The position numbers were made by a program, and so were the translations under genes. This document shows, piece by piece, positions 8,595-18,478 of a DNA stretch of 64,000 bases. The notes under the pieces were generated by a model. The model worked only from the letters and a program-made list of their open reading frames with translations. It ran no database searches and was not told the DNA's origin. The stretch comes from Vibrio marisflavi CECT 7928 (GTDB lineage: Bacteria; Pseudomonadota; Gammaproteobacteria; Enterobacterales; Vibrionaceae). The number at the start of each line of letters is the position of its first letter. Position 1 is the first letter of the stretch. The DNA lies in the NCBI RefSeq assembly GCF_921294215.1, contig NZ_CAKLDM010000002.1, positions 1,798,001-1,862,000 of the forward strand, given 5' to 3'.

Positions 8595-10769
8595 TTAGAT
8601 AGGTCGAATACTATCTGTATCTATGTCGGCAACAAAGCGAGCCTTTAAGAATTTAACATTCTCATCATTCTCTAGACTCTCAATTGCAGACTTCAATTTG
8701 TGCTGATAAATATCTTCTCGCAGTTCAAAAGGCGTGATCCCCTGATTACCAACCTCAATGCTAATCTGCAGTTCTTCTCCTGTTGCTGTGCGAATGGCAT
8801 CTAGTAGTTCAAGCCTAGCCTTATCAGTATTGAGGTGCGCTTGGTTCTTTCGTAGCGTGAGTTCAATCTGATTATCGACTCTTTGATAGGCAGAGTTTAA
8901 CGCCAATTGTTGCACCAACTTGGACGTTTGTAGCTTGCAAATTAAAGCTGACCAATCATCTTTTTCGACAGATTCACGTAAAAGCTTTTCCGTCATCTCA
9001 GGTGTCTTAACATGTTCCAAGGCTGACTTTATCTGAGTTGGAGTAAGCTCTTTCTTTTCTGCCTTAATCGGTTGCTGAGAAGGCTTCCACTGATATGGCT
9101 CATTGGAAGTCTCTCTTTCTATGACCTGCTGCTTAGTTGACACTTGCGACGCTACAGAAGTTCCGTCATGTTTTTGCGCGACTCGCTGTAAAACAGAGTC
9201 CGCTGTCGCTAGTGCCGCCTTAGACTTTTTTCCGCTATCACCGTTATTTCGCTCGTTTGAGCTTAACCCTTTACGTTTAGACCTCAGTTGGTGCCTCAGG
9301 CCACCTAAACCTGAAGGTTTGGTCTGCTTAGATTCCTCAACACTGCTCTTTTCTGTCGATGTTGTTTGAACAGGTTCTGCTTGTTGATACTGCTCATAAC
9401 CCGAAGGCGGCTCATAAGAATCTGGAGCATAGTCAGCCTGTGGAATATTGATATCTTGATAACTGCTAATTGGTGGCTGATCTTGAGTATGACCTGAGCT
9501 TTGGTCATTGCTACTCTGCGATCGTAGTGTTGAAGCTTCAGCTTGCACCACCTTCTCTTCAACTGCAGGCGAAAGCTGCTGGGGTGCCTGGAGAGGCTCA
9601 GAAGACTGCACAGAAACACTCGGAGAGACATTTAAGCTAGGTTGCTGAACCATCTCCGTACTAATAGCACTTGCTGTTAAAATAGTCGCAGGACGAAATG
9701 CCATCATCCGAAGAACGATCATTTCAACACCAGCTCTCTCTGTTGGAGAAAGAGCTAAATCATCACGCCCTTTGAGAGCGATTTGATAAAACAGCTGCAC
9801 ATCTTGCGGATTCAATACACGACTTAACAACTCAATTTTCTCAGCATCAGGTTGAGAAGAGTCTAACGTTGAAGGTAGCGCTTGGTACATAGCTACGCGA
9901 TGTAACTGGGCAGCGAGTTGTTGCAGCAAACCATCCCAGTCAATGCCATTTTCAGCGAACAACTTCAGTTGGTCCATCGCCGCTTGGGGTTGTTTACTGC
10001 TGATAGCTTCCAGTAAGTGGATCGCTTGAGCTGTATCTAAAGTGCCAAGCATGTCTGCCACTAAACCCGATTCTACTCGTCCATTGCCTAGTGCAATCGC
10101 TTGATCAGTTAGGCTTAGCGCATCACGCATACTTCCATCAGCTGCATGTGATAGCAGACCTAATGCCCTTTGTTCAAAAGACACTGATTCACTATTTAAT
10201 ATGAATTCTAGCTGCTGGTGTATGTTGTCTACACTGATAGGTTTGAGGTGGAATTGTAGGCAGCGCGATAGAATAGTCACTGGTAGTTTTTGTGGATCCG
10301 TCGTCGCCAACAAAAACTTAACGTACTCTGGCGGCTCCTCTAACGTTTTCAGCAACGCGTTGAAGCTATGCCTTGAAAGCATGTGCACTTCATCGATTAG
10401 ATAAACTTTGAACCGTCCACGAGCAGGCTTGTATTGAACATTGTCCAGCAGGTCACGCGTATCTTCTACTTTTGTTCGAGACGCCGCGTCGATTTCTAAA
10501 AGATCGACAAATCGACCTTGGTCAATTTCCTTACATGTATCACACTGGCCACAAGGCGTAGAGGTAATGCCTGTCTCACAGTTTAGCCCTTTTGCCAGCA
10601 ATCGTCCTATGGTGGTTTTCCCCACCCCTCGAGTGCCGCTAAATAGATAGGCGTGATGCAATCGGTTGTGTGCTAGGGCATTTTCTAAAGCCGTAAGCAC
10701 ATGAGATTGACCAACAACTTGCTCAAACGTTGTTGGTCGCCATTTTCGTGCTAATGCAAGATAACTCAT
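8595..10769 (-). CDS. dnaX: DNA polymerase III tau subunit (and gamma by frameshift)
   Basis: The clamp-loader ATPase is 724 aa when started at MSYLALARKWRP, the conserved N-terminus; an upstream in-frame extension to 10811 overlaps apt and has no family match. Walker A GTRGVGKT is at 45-52, zinc-site Cys at 64, 73, 76 and 79, and the DExx motif is LIDEVHMLS. Domains I-III are followed by a long Ser/Gln-rich linker and the tau-specific C-terminus (DnaB and alpha binding). In the linker the in-frame heptamer A AAA AAG (9225-9231) is followed in the -1 frame by GTC TAA, predicting a gamma protein of about 516 aa. Confidence 0.97.
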   Translation of the reverse strand: MSYLALARKWRPTTFEQVVGQSHVLTALENALAHNRLHHAYLFSGTRGVGKTTIGRLLAKGLNCETGITSTPCGQCDTCKEIDQGRFVDLLEIDAASRTKVEDTRDLLDNVQYKPARGRFKVYLIDEVHMLSRHSFNALLKTLEEPPEYVKFLLATTDPQKLPVTILSRCLQFHLKPISVDNIHQQLEFILNSESVSFEQRALGLLSHAADGSMRDALSLTDQAIALGNGRVESGLVADMLGTLDTAQAIHLLEAISSKQPQAAMDQLKLFAENGIDWDGLLQQLAAQLHRVAMYQALPSTLDSSQPDAEKIELLSRVLNPQDVQLFYQIALKGRDDLALSPTERAGVEMIVLRMMAFRPATILTASAISTEMVQQPSLNVSPSVSVQSSEPLQAPQQLSPAVEEKVVQAEASTLRSQSSNDQSSGHTQDQPPISSYQDINIPQADYAPDSYEPPSGYEQYQQAEPVQTTSTEKSSVEESKQTKPSGLGGLRHQLRSKRKGLSSNERNNGDSGKKSKAALATADSVLQRVAQKHDGTSVASQVSTKQQVIERETSNEPYQWKPSQQPIKAEKKELTPTQIKSALEHVKTPEMTEKLLRESVEKDDWSALICKLQTSKLVQQLALNSAYQRVDNQIELTLRKNQAHLNTDKARLELLDAIRTATGEELQISIEVGNQGITPFELREDIYQHKLKSAIESLENDENVKFLKARFVADIDTDSIRPI
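9220..9231 (-). other. programmed -1 ribosomal frameshift site in dnaX
   Basis: The minus strand reads GGA AAA AAG TCT AAG in the tau frame. Slippage on A AAA AAG by -1 gives GTC then the stop TAA (9220-9222). A GGTGAT element complementary to the 16S 3' end lies five bases upstream of the heptamer. A possible stem (GCGAC...GTCGC with an inner CTGT...ACAG) lies downstream. This matches the three-part E. coli dnaX signal. Confidence 0.85.
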
Positions 10770-10791
10770 GAACGATTCCAATTCGTGGTAA

Positions 10792-11337
10792 TCAATGACC
10801 GTCAAACTCACAAATACTAAATACGTTTAGGCCTAACGCTTCTAAACGTTTATCCCCACCAAGCTCAGGTAGATTAATGACAAATGCAGCGTGCTCTGCG
10901 GTTCCACCTAGTTGACGAATCAACTTCGCTGTTGCTTCAATTGTTCCACCTGTAGCCAGCAAATCATCCACAACTAGTACTTTGTCGCCTTCGCTTATGG
11001 AGTCAACATGAATGTGCAATTCATCAGTACCGTATTCAAGGTCGTAACTTTGTCCGATAGTTTTTCTTGGCAGCTTACCCGGCTTACGCACTGGCACAAA
11101 TCCAATACCAAGTTCGAGTGCCAAAGGCGCGCCAAACAAAAATCCGCGAGCTTCTGTACCCACCACTTTTGTAAAGCCTAGATCTTTATATTTCTCGACT
11201 AGCAGCTGGATAGTCTCGCGGTACGCCTTTGCGTCTTCTAATAAGCTAGTTACGTCCCTAAATAGAATACCTGCTTTTGGGTAGTCCGGGATGCTTTTGA
11301 TGCTCGATTTGATTAATGAAATTCTGTCAGTTGTCAT
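10792..11337 (-). CDS. apt: adenine phosphoribosyltransferase
   Basis: The enzyme salvages adenine to AMP using PRPP. The 181-aa protein shows the opening [21 protein letters not shown], the adenine-site region [17 protein letters not shown] and the PRPP motif [13 protein letters not shown] at about 120-132. Length matches E. coli Apt (183). It precedes dnaX by 22 bp, as in enteric bacteria, and is probably co-transcribed with it. Confidence 0.97.
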   Translation of the reverse strand: MTTDRISLIKSSIKSIPDYPKAGILFRDVTSLLEDAKAYRETIQLLVEKYKDLGFTKVVGTEARGFLFGAPLALELGIGFVPVRKPGKLPRKTIGQSYDLEYGTDELHIHVDSISEGDKVLVVDDLLATGGTIEATAKLIRQLGGTAEHAAFVINLPELGGDKRLEALGLNVFSICEFDGH

Positions 11338-11369
11338 AATGCAGCGGTATCTTCTCTAAAATGGTAATG

Positions 11370-11759
11370 CTAGTGATTTTCGCGCTTGTGCGCAACAAAC
11401 TCAAGCGTTGGTAAACGGATAAACCAGCAAATTAATACTAGATAAGTTAATAACAGTAAGATTTTCAACCAATCCACTGAAACAATCCAAATAGATAATG
11501 CAAACGATACGGTAATCAGTATTACTCCACGGCGTTTAACTGATCGGCTTACCGCCCGGCTTTTATGCCAATTATCCAATATTGGGCCAAATACTGAATG
11601 GTTGTGTAACCAGCTTCGAAACTTAGCACTACCTCGCATAAAGCACGCACTTGCTAGCAACACAAAAGGAGTCGTGGGTAGCACAGGTAATACAATGCCG
11701 ATTACAGCAAGTAACAGGCAAATAAACCCCAAAGAGTTAAAAACAACGTTTCTCACCAA
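11370..11759 (-). CDS. ybaN: YbaN-type DUF454 inner-membrane protein
   Basis: The 129-aa protein has two hydrophobic hairpins. The first carries the family signature GIVLPVLPTTPFVLLASACFMRGS, followed by FRSWLHNHSVFGPILDNW. The second pair spans VILITVSFALSIWIVSVDWLKILLLLTYLVLICWFI. The family (DUF454) has no assigned activity. Its position just upstream of apt-dnaX copies the E. coli order ybaN-(priC)-apt-dnaX; no priC homologue lies between them here. Confidence 0.88.
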   Translation of the reverse strand: MVRNVVFNSLGFICLLLAVIGIVLPVLPTTPFVLLASACFMRGSAKFRSWLHNHSVFGPILDNWHKSRAVSRSVKRRGVILITVSFALSIWIVSVDWLKILLLLTYLVLICWFIRLPTLEFVAHKRENH

Positions 11760-11779
11760 TTTGCTTTGTCCATAAAAAA

Positions 11780-11808
11780 GAGCCCATTTAACATTGTTAA
11801 TTGGGCTC
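11780..11808 (-). terminator. rho-independent terminator of the response-regulator gene
   Basis: On the minus strand GAGCCCA...TGGGCTC (arms at 11780-11786 and 11802-11808) is followed by six T. It separates the response regulator from ybaN. Confidence 0.8.
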
Positions 11809-11827
11809 CTTATCCAAGTAAAGTTAT

Positions 11828-12910
11828 TTATGCATTGGACGCTTGGTGAATGTCCATGCTGAAGCTACTTGAACCTAGTCGATTGAGCGACAATTGCCCT
11901 GCACTATTGATTGGTAAATCAGTGACGATAAAGTTCTTAATGCAATTTTCCCCAAGCTTTGTCCCCGCAGAAATGTGCTGCGTGATGTACCCATTTGACC
12001 ACTGAGCATCAAGGCCTGCTGGTAAAAGTGATACCGTACCTTCAGATAAATCTGCAATACCAAACATCGCCTTAACTGGGCTAGCACAATCTGAGCAGCT
12101 AATTCCCTTTTCAAGTAGATACGCCATATCTTTTAGATCTGCGTTGAAGCTTTTCAAATTTCTTAGGTAATCGTGGAATAAAGCTCTAACGAGCAACGTT
12201 GTCGCAGTCCCATGCCCTTCATGTGCAGCTGAGTCGACCAAATAAAAAGCGAATTGGCCGTTCATCAACCAAGCATAATCAAATACCAACGGCATAATGT
12301 CCGTCGATTGAAGCAATCGATAGCTACACTTCCAGGAACCTTGTGAGGTGTCTTTGTCAGGAAGCAAAGCATGCAGTAAATCTCTTGCTGCACTTGGGTT
12401 TTGTTGCAAGAAATCTAGATGCCAATGCAGCTCCTGTTCTTCTGGCATATCACCAGCATCGACTCGAAACCACTGGCTGGAAAAGTCTCGCTGATCGGCA
12501 ATATGGTTAAAGGTATCATCTAGCGTATTTTCAATCGCGCTAGTTAAGTGTTCGTGATTGCCAATTGGCTTTGGCAAAAAGTCTTTGATACCAAATCTTA
12601 GTGCTTTAGCAACATCAGACATATCTTCTGTCGCAGACACTACGATCATAGGGAGTGAAGGATATTCCAAGCTAACTTCTTCAGCGAATTCAATGCCATC
12701 AAGGACAGGCATTGCAATATCACATAGAATTAGATCAGGTTCCGCGGTGCGGAGTTTTTGAAGTCCGTCCAAGCCATTTTCTGCTTCCATAACTTCGTAA
12801 CCCTGAGCAGTCAAATATCCTGACGTTACTCGACGGAATATAGGGTCATCATCAACCAACATTATAAGGGTCTGATTTTCAGAAGTTTTAACCGAGTCCA
12901 CAGTAGCCAT
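11828..12910 (-). CDS. response regulator with C-terminal PP2C-like domain (RssB-like layout)
   Basis: From MATVDSVKTSENQ the product is 360 aa; the six-residue extension to 12928 is possible. Residues 15-135 form a receiver: acidic LVDDDP, phospho-acceptor in LILCDIAMPVLDGIEF, Thr/Ser switch MIVVSATEDM and Lys in FLPKPIG. The remainder (about 150-360) resembles the PP2C/SpoIIE phosphatase fold: VFDYAWLMNGQFAFYLVDSAAHEGHGTATTLLVRALFH and SLLPAGLDAQWSNG. Several metal-binding Asp appear weak, as in the pseudophosphatase RssB. A link to sigma-factor or anti-sigma control is plausible but unproven. No cognate kinase is adjacent. Confidence 0.8.
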   Translation of the reverse strand: MATVDSVKTSENQTLIMLVDDDPIFRRVTSGYLTAQGYEVMEAENGLDGLQKLRTAEPDLILCDIAMPVLDGIEFAEEVSLEYPSLPMIVVSATEDMSDVAKALRFGIKDFLPKPIGNHEHLTSAIENTLDDTFNHIADQRDFSSQWFRVDAGDMPEEQELHWHLDFLQQNPSAARDLLHALLPDKDTSQGSWKCSYRLLQSTDIMPLVFDYAWLMNGQFAFYLVDSAAHEGHGTATTLLVRALFHDYLRNLKSFNADLKDMAYLLEKGISCSDCASPVKAMFGIADLSEGTVSLLPAGLDAQWSNGYITQHISAGTKLGENCIKNFIVTDLPINSAGQLSLNRLGSSSFSMDIHQASNA

Positions 12911-13149
12911 ATTATGAGTTCCATACATAAGCTTTCGCCTCTAGCATCTCATTTAATGTAATTTATTATGATTTTATTTTTTTAGAGCACTCATTTAAAA
13001 GTAGCTGTGAAATTCGATTTATACAAATATTCCACTTTTCTCGGCTCTGACATACTATATGTACGGAAGATATAGAATTATGTCTGCTTAAAGTGACTCA
13101 AGCCTTGAGTTCTGATATACATATAAATTATGTCAATTTGCAATGAAAT

Positions 13150-14037
13150 GTGTCTGAAAAAATGAAATTAGATGATCTGAACTTATTTAGACTGGTTGTG
13201 GAGAATGGTAGTTATACCGCGACGTCCCGAAAAACAATGATTCCAGTGGCTACTATCACCCGACGAGTTCAGGCTTTAGAAGATTCGTTAAACCTAAGAC
13301 TACTTAACCGTCATGCTCGCAAATTATCACTGACTGAGGCTGGCGAGCGCTTCTTTCAAGAGTGCTCCCCTCTTCTGCAACGTCTATCAGTAACAGCCGA
13401 AGAGTTAACGGACGAATGTCGCGGAGCAGCAGGCAAGATTAAAATATCAGCACCGTCGAACCTAACAAAACGTACCATGATGCCAATGTTCAACGAGTTC
13501 ATGAGGCATTACCCAGACATTAATATCGAGCTGACAACAAGCAACCATGCGGATCAATTAGACCCGACAGAGTGGGACGTGATTTTCCGTGTTGGTCCTC
13601 AACGCGACTCTAGCCTAATCGCCAGAAAGATAAGTGAAGTCAAAGATATACTAGTTGCAAGTCCCGACTATTTCGCTAACAATCCAGTTCCAAAACATGC
13701 GGAAGATTTAGCCAATCACTCATTGCTAAAGGGCCATCCGTTAATTAAGTGGCAACTGACTAATTCTTCTGGGGAAACTATCGTCAACAATGACAAAGGG
13801 CGTTTTCAAGCTAACACACTAGACGTAGTACGTATCGCCTCTACAGAAGGGCTAGGCATTACCCTGATGCCAGATGTAATGCTGAAAGAGCACATAGAAA
13901 GTGGTGCGTTAATTCGCGTTTTAGACGACTGGAGTGCAAACCCTCGTGATATTTATATGCTGTATAACCATAAAGATCACCTACCTGAAAAAGTAAGACT
14001 TTTCATAGACTTCGTCATTGCATACAAGATTCATTAA
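13150..14037 (+). CDS. LysR-family transcriptional regulator
   Basis: The 295-aa protein has the N-terminal winged helix-turn-helix (LDDLNLFRLVVENGSYTATSRKTMIPVATITRRVQALEDSL, split across residues 6-46) and a LysR effector-binding domain (KIKISAPSNLTKRTMMPMFNEF and DVIFRVGPQRDSSLIARKI). The frame starts at GTG 13150; an ATG four codons later is equally plausible and neither has a strong ribosome site. It is divergent from the response-regulator gene and ends in a strong bidirectional terminator. Target and co-inducer are unknown. Confidence 0.9.
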   Translation: MSEKMKLDDLNLFRLVVENGSYTATSRKTMIPVATITRRVQALEDSLNLRLLNRHARKLSLTEAGERFFQECSPLLQRLSVTAEELTDECRGAAGKIKISAPSNLTKRTMMPMFNEFMRHYPDINIELTTSNHADQLDPTEWDVIFRVGPQRDSSLIARKISEVKDILVASPDYFANNPVPKHAEDLANHSLLKGHPLIKWQLTNSSGETIVNNDKGRFQANTLDVVRIASTEGLGITLMPDVMLKEHIESGALIRVLDDWSANPRDIYMLYNHKDHLPEKVRLFIDFVIAYKIH

Positions 14038-14053
14038 TTGACAAAAAAATGAC

Positions 14054-14088
14054 AGAAGGCCCGATGATACACATCGGGCCTTCTTTTT
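14054..14088. terminator. bidirectional terminator
   Basis: A perfect 13-bp stem (14054-14066 with 14072-14084) around a 5-nt loop is followed by T on the plus side and preceded by A on the left. It serves both the LysR gene and the convergent nitroreductase gene. Confidence 0.88.
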
Positions 14089-14114
14089 ATTAGTTTAAAT
14101 ATATGAGCAAGGTA

Positions 14115-14663
14115 TCACATAAATTCTACAAATTTGCTCAGTTCCCTTTCTGGCACTCTCATTGGCATACAGCCTGGAGTCCCGAGATATAGGAAGCCAA
14201 CTATTTCATCTTCCCCTTGTAGGCCAAACGCTTTATGCACCTCTGGGTGGAACATCCACTCCCCTGAACGCCAGTAGCCTTGAAAGCCTTGCGCACAGGC
14301 TGCCATTTGCATCGCTTGAACAGCGCAACCTGCCGATAAATGCTGCTCTAACGCTGGCACTTTTTTATGCTCTTTTACTTTAGCAATAACGGTAATCACC
14401 ATTGGTGCTCTAAAAGGCGCATTTTTTAGTTTTTCGACGATAGCCTCTTCACTATTTTCTGACTTGGCCGCATTAACCAAAATGTCAGACAGTTTTTGTA
14501 ACCCTTCACCTTGCGAAATAACAAACTTCCATGGCGTAAGACCGCCATGATCTGGCGCTCTTAAACCCGCTTTAATGATATTTTCTAGCGCTTGCCCTTC
14601 TGGTGCAGGCTCGGTTAATTTGGCAATTGAGCGACGATTTAAAAGCAGTTCTAATGCTTCCAT
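14115..14663 (-). CDS. ydjA: YdjA-type NAD(P)H nitroreductase
   Basis: The 182-aa flavoprotein belongs to the FMN-dependent nitroreductase fold. It shows LLLNRRSIAKLTEPAPEG, the flavin-site segment LRAPDHGGLTPWKFVI and the second flavin segment GLQGEDEIVGFLYLGTP. Size and motifs fit the minimal enzyme YdjA of E. coli (183 aa). The natural substrate is not known. The gene is flanked by terminators on both sides and so looks monocistronic. Confidence 0.9.
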   Translation of the reverse strand: MEALELLLNRRSIAKLTEPAPEGQALENIIKAGLRAPDHGGLTPWKFVISQGEGLQKLSDILVNAAKSENSEEAIVEKLKNAPFRAPMVITVIAKVKEHKKVPALEQHLSAGCAVQAMQMAACAQGFQGYWRSGEWMFHPEVHKAFGLQGEDEIVGFLYLGTPGCMPMRVPERELSKFVEFM

Positions 14664-14750
14664 TTTGAATCCTTCTTTATTTTTCTCGACGTTGTAAACG
14701 ACTATTAGACTTATTAAGGCTTGAGAAAATAGTAACCCTGCAAAACTAAA

Positions 14751-14774
14751 AAGGCGAACACTAATGTCCGCCTT
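14751..14774 (-). terminator. terminator of the fadIJ operon
   Basis: On the minus strand AAGGCGGACA...TGTTCGCCTT folds into a stem followed by TTTTTAG, about 20 bp after the fadJ stop. Confidence 0.75.
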
Positions 14775-14795
14775 CCAATAGCAATTTAGAGAAAG

Positions 14796-16922
14796 TTAGT
14801 AAAAGGTTTCGCCCTTGCCTGCTCTAGTCAACAGACCATCACACGGTGCAAAAACATCACCATATTTCTGTGCATGATCATTCATTAACTCAATAAGCGT
14901 TTTCAAACCTAGCTGATCCATATACTTGAAAGGGCCTCCTAAGAAAGGTGGGAAACCAATGCCAAAGATAGCACCAATATCTCCATCCCTCGCACTGCTG
15001 ATGATGCCTTCATCCAAACAACGTACTGCTTCATTGAGCATCGGTAGTAGGCAACGTAGCGCAATTTCCTCCTCGGAAAGCTTAGATTCTGGCTTAATGG
15101 AAAGCAGCTTATAGACTGACTTATCTACCTTTTTCTTCTTGCCTTTGTACTGATAAAACCCTTTACCACTTTTACGTCCTTTTCTGCCATCATTCAACAA
15201 AGTGTCAAACACTTCTGGCCCTCGAAAACGAACACCAAGCTCATTGACCAAAATCGGAGTAATTTTCGCACCGATATCAATACCAACTTCGTCTAACAGA
15301 GTAATAGGCCCGACAGGGAAGCCTTGGTTCAGTAGAGCTGAGTCAAGCCTTTCAATTGGCTCTCCCGCCATTAGAGCGTAAGCAGCCTGATTCATGTAAG
15401 GAGCGAGGATCCTATTCACGTAAAAGCCTGCTTTATCTTTTACCACTATTGGCGTTTTTCCTTGCTTACGAGCAAACTCCACCGTTGTTGCTATGGTTTG
15501 CGGTGATGTCCCTTCGTGAGGTATCACTTCTACCAATGGCATTTTCTCGACCGGACTAAAGTAATGCAGTCCAACCACATTTTCAGGTCTTTTTGCTCCA
15601 TCTGCTATTTGCTTGATTGGCAAAGATGATGTGTTGGTAGCGAAAATCGTCTGTTCATTCCCGTGTTCTTCGATATCGCTGATCATTTGTTGTTTGAGCG
15701 ACAAATCTTCAAAAACTGCTTCTACAACAATGTCATTGTTCTTAAAGCTAGTGAAGTCTGTTCCGCCAGAGAGCATTAGCATATTCTTCTGCAATTGAGC
15801 TTTGGACAAAATTCTACGCTTACGCTGCTTTTCAAACAGTTTGTAGTTGTAAGAAAGGGCATTGAGAATGCCATCGTTAGACACATCTTTGATTCTCACA
15901 GGCACATTAGCTTTAGCAACACTTACATGGCTAATTCCAGCTCCCATCAGTCCACCACCTAAGACGCCAGCTTTCTGTACCGTTTTAGGTTCAGCATCAG
16001 CCCCTGTTTCTTTTTTCATTTCAGTTGTAGCAAAGAATATTGAACGTAATGCCTTTGACTCAGAGGTCATTACCAGTTCGCCAAACCGTTTCGCCTCTAA
16101 CTGAAAACCTTCTGATATCCCTTGCTCAAACCCAGTTCGTATTACTTCGAGAATAGCTGGAACTGCAGGGTAATTACCCCTTGTCTTTTGCTGGCTCTTC
16201 TTGGCCGCCTGTTCAAAAACAAGTTTTCGCCCAAGGTTGGTATTGGTTAGAACATTTTCCTTTAGATTGGTTTTCTTTGCTTGCCCACGCTTTCTCTTCG
16301 ACTTTTCAATAAAACTTTTGGCGGCTTCCAATAAAATCGTGTCAGGCACACAAGCATCAACCATACCTAGCTTTTTGGCTTTTTTAGCTCTAACTTGTTT
16401 GCCTGTAAGAATCAGATCTAAAGAAGGAAGCAAACCAATAAGCCTTGGCAAACGCTGAGTCCCACCCGAACCTGGAAGCAGGCCAAGCTGAACCTCAGGT
16501 AGACCTAAGCGTGTTTTATCACTATCACTACACACTCGATAGTCACATGCTAAAGCTAGCTCCATTCCTCCACCTAAACAGGGACCATGAATTGCAGCAA
16601 CAACCGGATAAGGTAAGTCAGATAAGCGTTGAAACAGCTCCTGCCCTTGTTTAGCCAACTCTGTTGCTTCGCTAGCACTCTTGCAACTATCGAGCATGCG
16701 GACATCTGCACCGGCCACAAAATTATCTGGTTTGGTAGAATGGACAATCAAGCCTTTCAAAACCGAAGCACTTTCGTCAAGCTGTTCAAATACTTGCTGC
16801 ATCTCTTGAGCAAACTCAGCTTGTAAAGTGTTCATCTTCTCGCCAGGGACATCAATAGCAAGCCAAGCATAATTGCTTTCGTCGATTGTTAGGTTAAATG
16901 CTTTTTCTGTTTTGCTACTCAT
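14796..16922 (-). CDS. fadJ: fatty acid oxidation complex alpha subunit FadJ
   Basis: FadJ carries enoyl-CoA hydratase and 3-hydroxyacyl-CoA dehydrogenase activities for (often anaerobic) beta-oxidation. Starting at [16 protein letters not shown] gives 708 aa. The N-terminal crotonase domain shows [20 protein letters not shown] and [20 protein letters not shown]. The dehydrogenase domain shows the NAD loop [14 protein letters not shown] and [17 protein letters not shown]. The start is fixed by a 4-bp ATGA overlap with the fadI stop; the longer frame to 16970 lies inside fadI. Gene pairing with fadI, rather than fadBA order, marks it as FadJ. Confidence 0.96.
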   Translation of the reverse strand: MSSKTEKAFNLTIDESNYAWLAIDVPGEKMNTLQAEFAQEMQQVFEQLDESASVLKGLIVHSTKPDNFVAGADVRMLDSCKSASEATELAKQGQELFQRLSDLPYPVVAAIHGPCLGGGMELALACDYRVCSDSDKTRLGLPEVQLGLLPGSGGTQRLPRLIGLLPSLDLILTGKQVRAKKAKKLGMVDACVPDTILLEAAKSFIEKSKRKRGQAKKTNLKENVLTNTNLGRKLVFEQAAKKSQQKTRGNYPAVPAILEVIRTGFEQGISEGFQLEAKRFGELVMTSESKALRSIFFATTEMKKETGADAEPKTVQKAGVLGGGLMGAGISHVSVAKANVPVRIKDVSNDGILNALSYNYKLFEKQRKRRILSKAQLQKNMLMLSGGTDFTSFKNNDIVVEAVFEDLSLKQQMISDIEEHGNEQTIFATNTSSLPIKQIADGAKRPENVVGLHYFSPVEKMPLVEVIPHEGTSPQTIATTVEFARKQGKTPIVVKDKAGFYVNRILAPYMNQAAYALMAGEPIERLDSALLNQGFPVGPITLLDEVGIDIGAKITPILVNELGVRFRGPEVFDTLLNDGRKGRKSGKGFYQYKGKKKKVDKSVYKLLSIKPESKLSEEEIALRCLLPMLNEAVRCLDEGIISSARDGDIGAIFGIGFPPFLGGPFKYMDQLGLKTLIELMNDHAQKYGDVFAPCDGLLTRAGKGETFY

Positions 16923-18229
16923 GAGTCCACCTCCAAAACCATTGCAGCCCCCAAGCCTCCAGCTGCACAAGCTGTATTAAGGGCAAGACCGCCACCTCTA
17001 CGTTTAAGCTCTCGAAGAGTTTGTGTAATCATGCGAGCCCCTGTCGCGGCGAACGGGTGACCATACGCAATCGAGCCACCCAGCACATTAAACTTATCCA
17101 TGTCTATCTCACCAATTGCTTTCGAGCGGCCAAGCTTATCATTAGCAAAAGATTGGCTGGCAAACATTTTTACGTTCGCTAAAGTTTGCGCAGCAAAGGC
17201 TTCATGCATATCAATTAAATCAAGATCGGATAATGCAATACCTGCTCTATCAAGCGCTATTGGTGTTGCATAGGAAGGCCCCATTAACATGTCTTGTTCT
17301 ACACCGATTGCTGAGAATGCATAAGAACGTATATAACCTAACGGCTCTAGGCCCAATTCTTTCGCTTTACCCTCTCTCATTACCATAACCGCCGCCGCAC
17401 CATCTGTTAACGGCGTACTATTTGCGGCCGTCACAGAGCCATATTGACGGTCAAATGCAGGACGCAGTTTTGCATAACCTTCGACTGTCGAGTCATAGCG
17501 AATGTTGTTATCCTTATCTAACCACTTCTTATAAGGCTCGGGAAAAGCAGTCATCACTTCATCAGAGATTTTGCCATTGTTCCAAGCCTCTGAAGCAAGT
17601 GAATGAGACCTGTGAGCCAGAGCATCTTGTTCAAGACGAGAAATGGCATGAGTTTTTGCCATCTGCTCTGCGGTTTGGCCCATAGACAGGCCTGTAGAGT
17701 ATTCCGCAACTGCTGGAGGAACAGGGAGTAAATCCTTAAAAGACAGTGTTTTCAGAATACTTAGTTTTTGCGCTATCGTCTTGGATTTACTTAATGCAAG
17801 TAGGCCTGCTGCTAATTTTTTTGAAACACCAATTGGCAATACTGAGGAAGAGTCAGCACCGCCCGCAATACCAATATCCGCACTCCCCGCCATGATGCTT
17901 TCTGCGACATTCACTACAGACTGAAAGCTAGTCGCACATGCGCGAGTCACACTGTAAGCATCAGTTCCGACATCCATACCCGTGCCCAATACAATTTCTC
18001 GAGCAATATTTGGCGCTTCTGGCATTTGAATCACTTGCCCAAACACAACTTGATCGATTAGCTCTGGTTTTATATCGGTTCTGGCAAGTAACTCACTCAC
18101 CACCATTTTCCCAAGGTCCACTGCAGGAACTTTCTTAAACTCAGTACTTTGGCGTGCAAAAGGCGTTCTTAGCCCTGCGACAATCGCAACTCGCTCACCT
18201 GAACGCGTTTTTACTTCCAGCGTGCTCAT
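16919..18229 (-). CDS. fadI: 3-ketoacyl-CoA thiolase FadI
   Basis: The 436-aa thiolase cleaves 3-ketoacyl-CoA in beta-oxidation as partner of FadJ. The nucleophilic Cys lies in [13 protein letters not shown]. The conserved His is in [17 protein letters not shown] and the second Cys in [17 protein letters not shown]. Length matches E. coli FadI (436). A good ribosome site (AAGGAGATTTC) precedes the ATG. Upstream lie a FadR-type operator and a sigma-70-like promoter. Confidence 0.97.
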   Translation of the reverse strand: MSTLEVKTRSGERVAIVAGLRTPFARQSTEFKKVPAVDLGKMVVSELLARTDIKPELIDQVVFGQVIQMPEAPNIAREIVLGTGMDVGTDAYSVTRACATSFQSVVNVAESIMAGSADIGIAGGADSSSVLPIGVSKKLAAGLLALSKSKTIAQKLSILKTLSFKDLLPVPPAVAEYSTGLSMGQTAEQMAKTHAISRLEQDALAHRSHSLASEAWNNGKISDEVMTAFPEPYKKWLDKDNNIRYDSTVEGYAKLRPAFDRQYGSVTAANSTPLTDGAAAVMVMREGKAKELGLEPLGYIRSYAFSAIGVEQDMLMGPSYATPIALDRAGIALSDLDLIDMHEAFAAQTLANVKMFASQSFANDKLGRSKAIGEIDMDKFNVLGGSIAYGHPFAATGARMITQTLRELKRRGGGLALNTACAAGGLGAAMVLEVDS

Positions 18230-18245
18230 GAAATCTCCTTTTGTA

Positions 18246-18258
18246 GAGGTCTGACCTG
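18246..18258 (-). promoter_or_regulatory. FadR-type operator before fadIJ
   Basis: The core GGTCAGACC on the minus strand (reverse GGTCTGACC) matches the FadR consensus TGGTCNGACC in nine of ten positions. It lies just downstream of the inferred transcription start and 17-29 bp before the fadI ATG, where binding would block transcription unless long-chain acyl-CoA is present. Inferred by eye. Confidence 0.7.
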
Positions 18259-18262
18259 AAAC

Positions 18263-18290
18263 AGTGTAAATTATTTGTTAAACAATTCAA
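18263..18290 (-). promoter_or_regulatory. sigma-70-like promoter of fadIJ
   Basis: On the minus strand TTGAAT (18285-18290) and TACACT (18263-18268) are spaced by 16 bp, directly upstream of the FadR-type site. Confidence 0.55.
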
Positions 18291-18478
18291 ACATGCGTTT
18301 GAGTAAACGTGATATACCTATACCCAAGTGACCGCTAGAAGCATTTCAGTACAAAATGCAACCTGCCTATCTTTTTTACCTCCCCACATTTCTATTTCTG
18401 TTCATTCATAAATAAGCTTAATAAATATAAGTGAGCAAATAACGTGCAGTTCAATACCTTGCTAGGATGGAGATAAAA

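Noticed and set aside
10770..10811. Longer dnaX start
   Set aside because: The extra residues overlap apt and do not match the conserved DnaX N-terminus.
16923..16970. Longer fadJ start
   Set aside because: It lies inside fadI; the ATGA overlap at 16919-16922 gives the natural coupled start.
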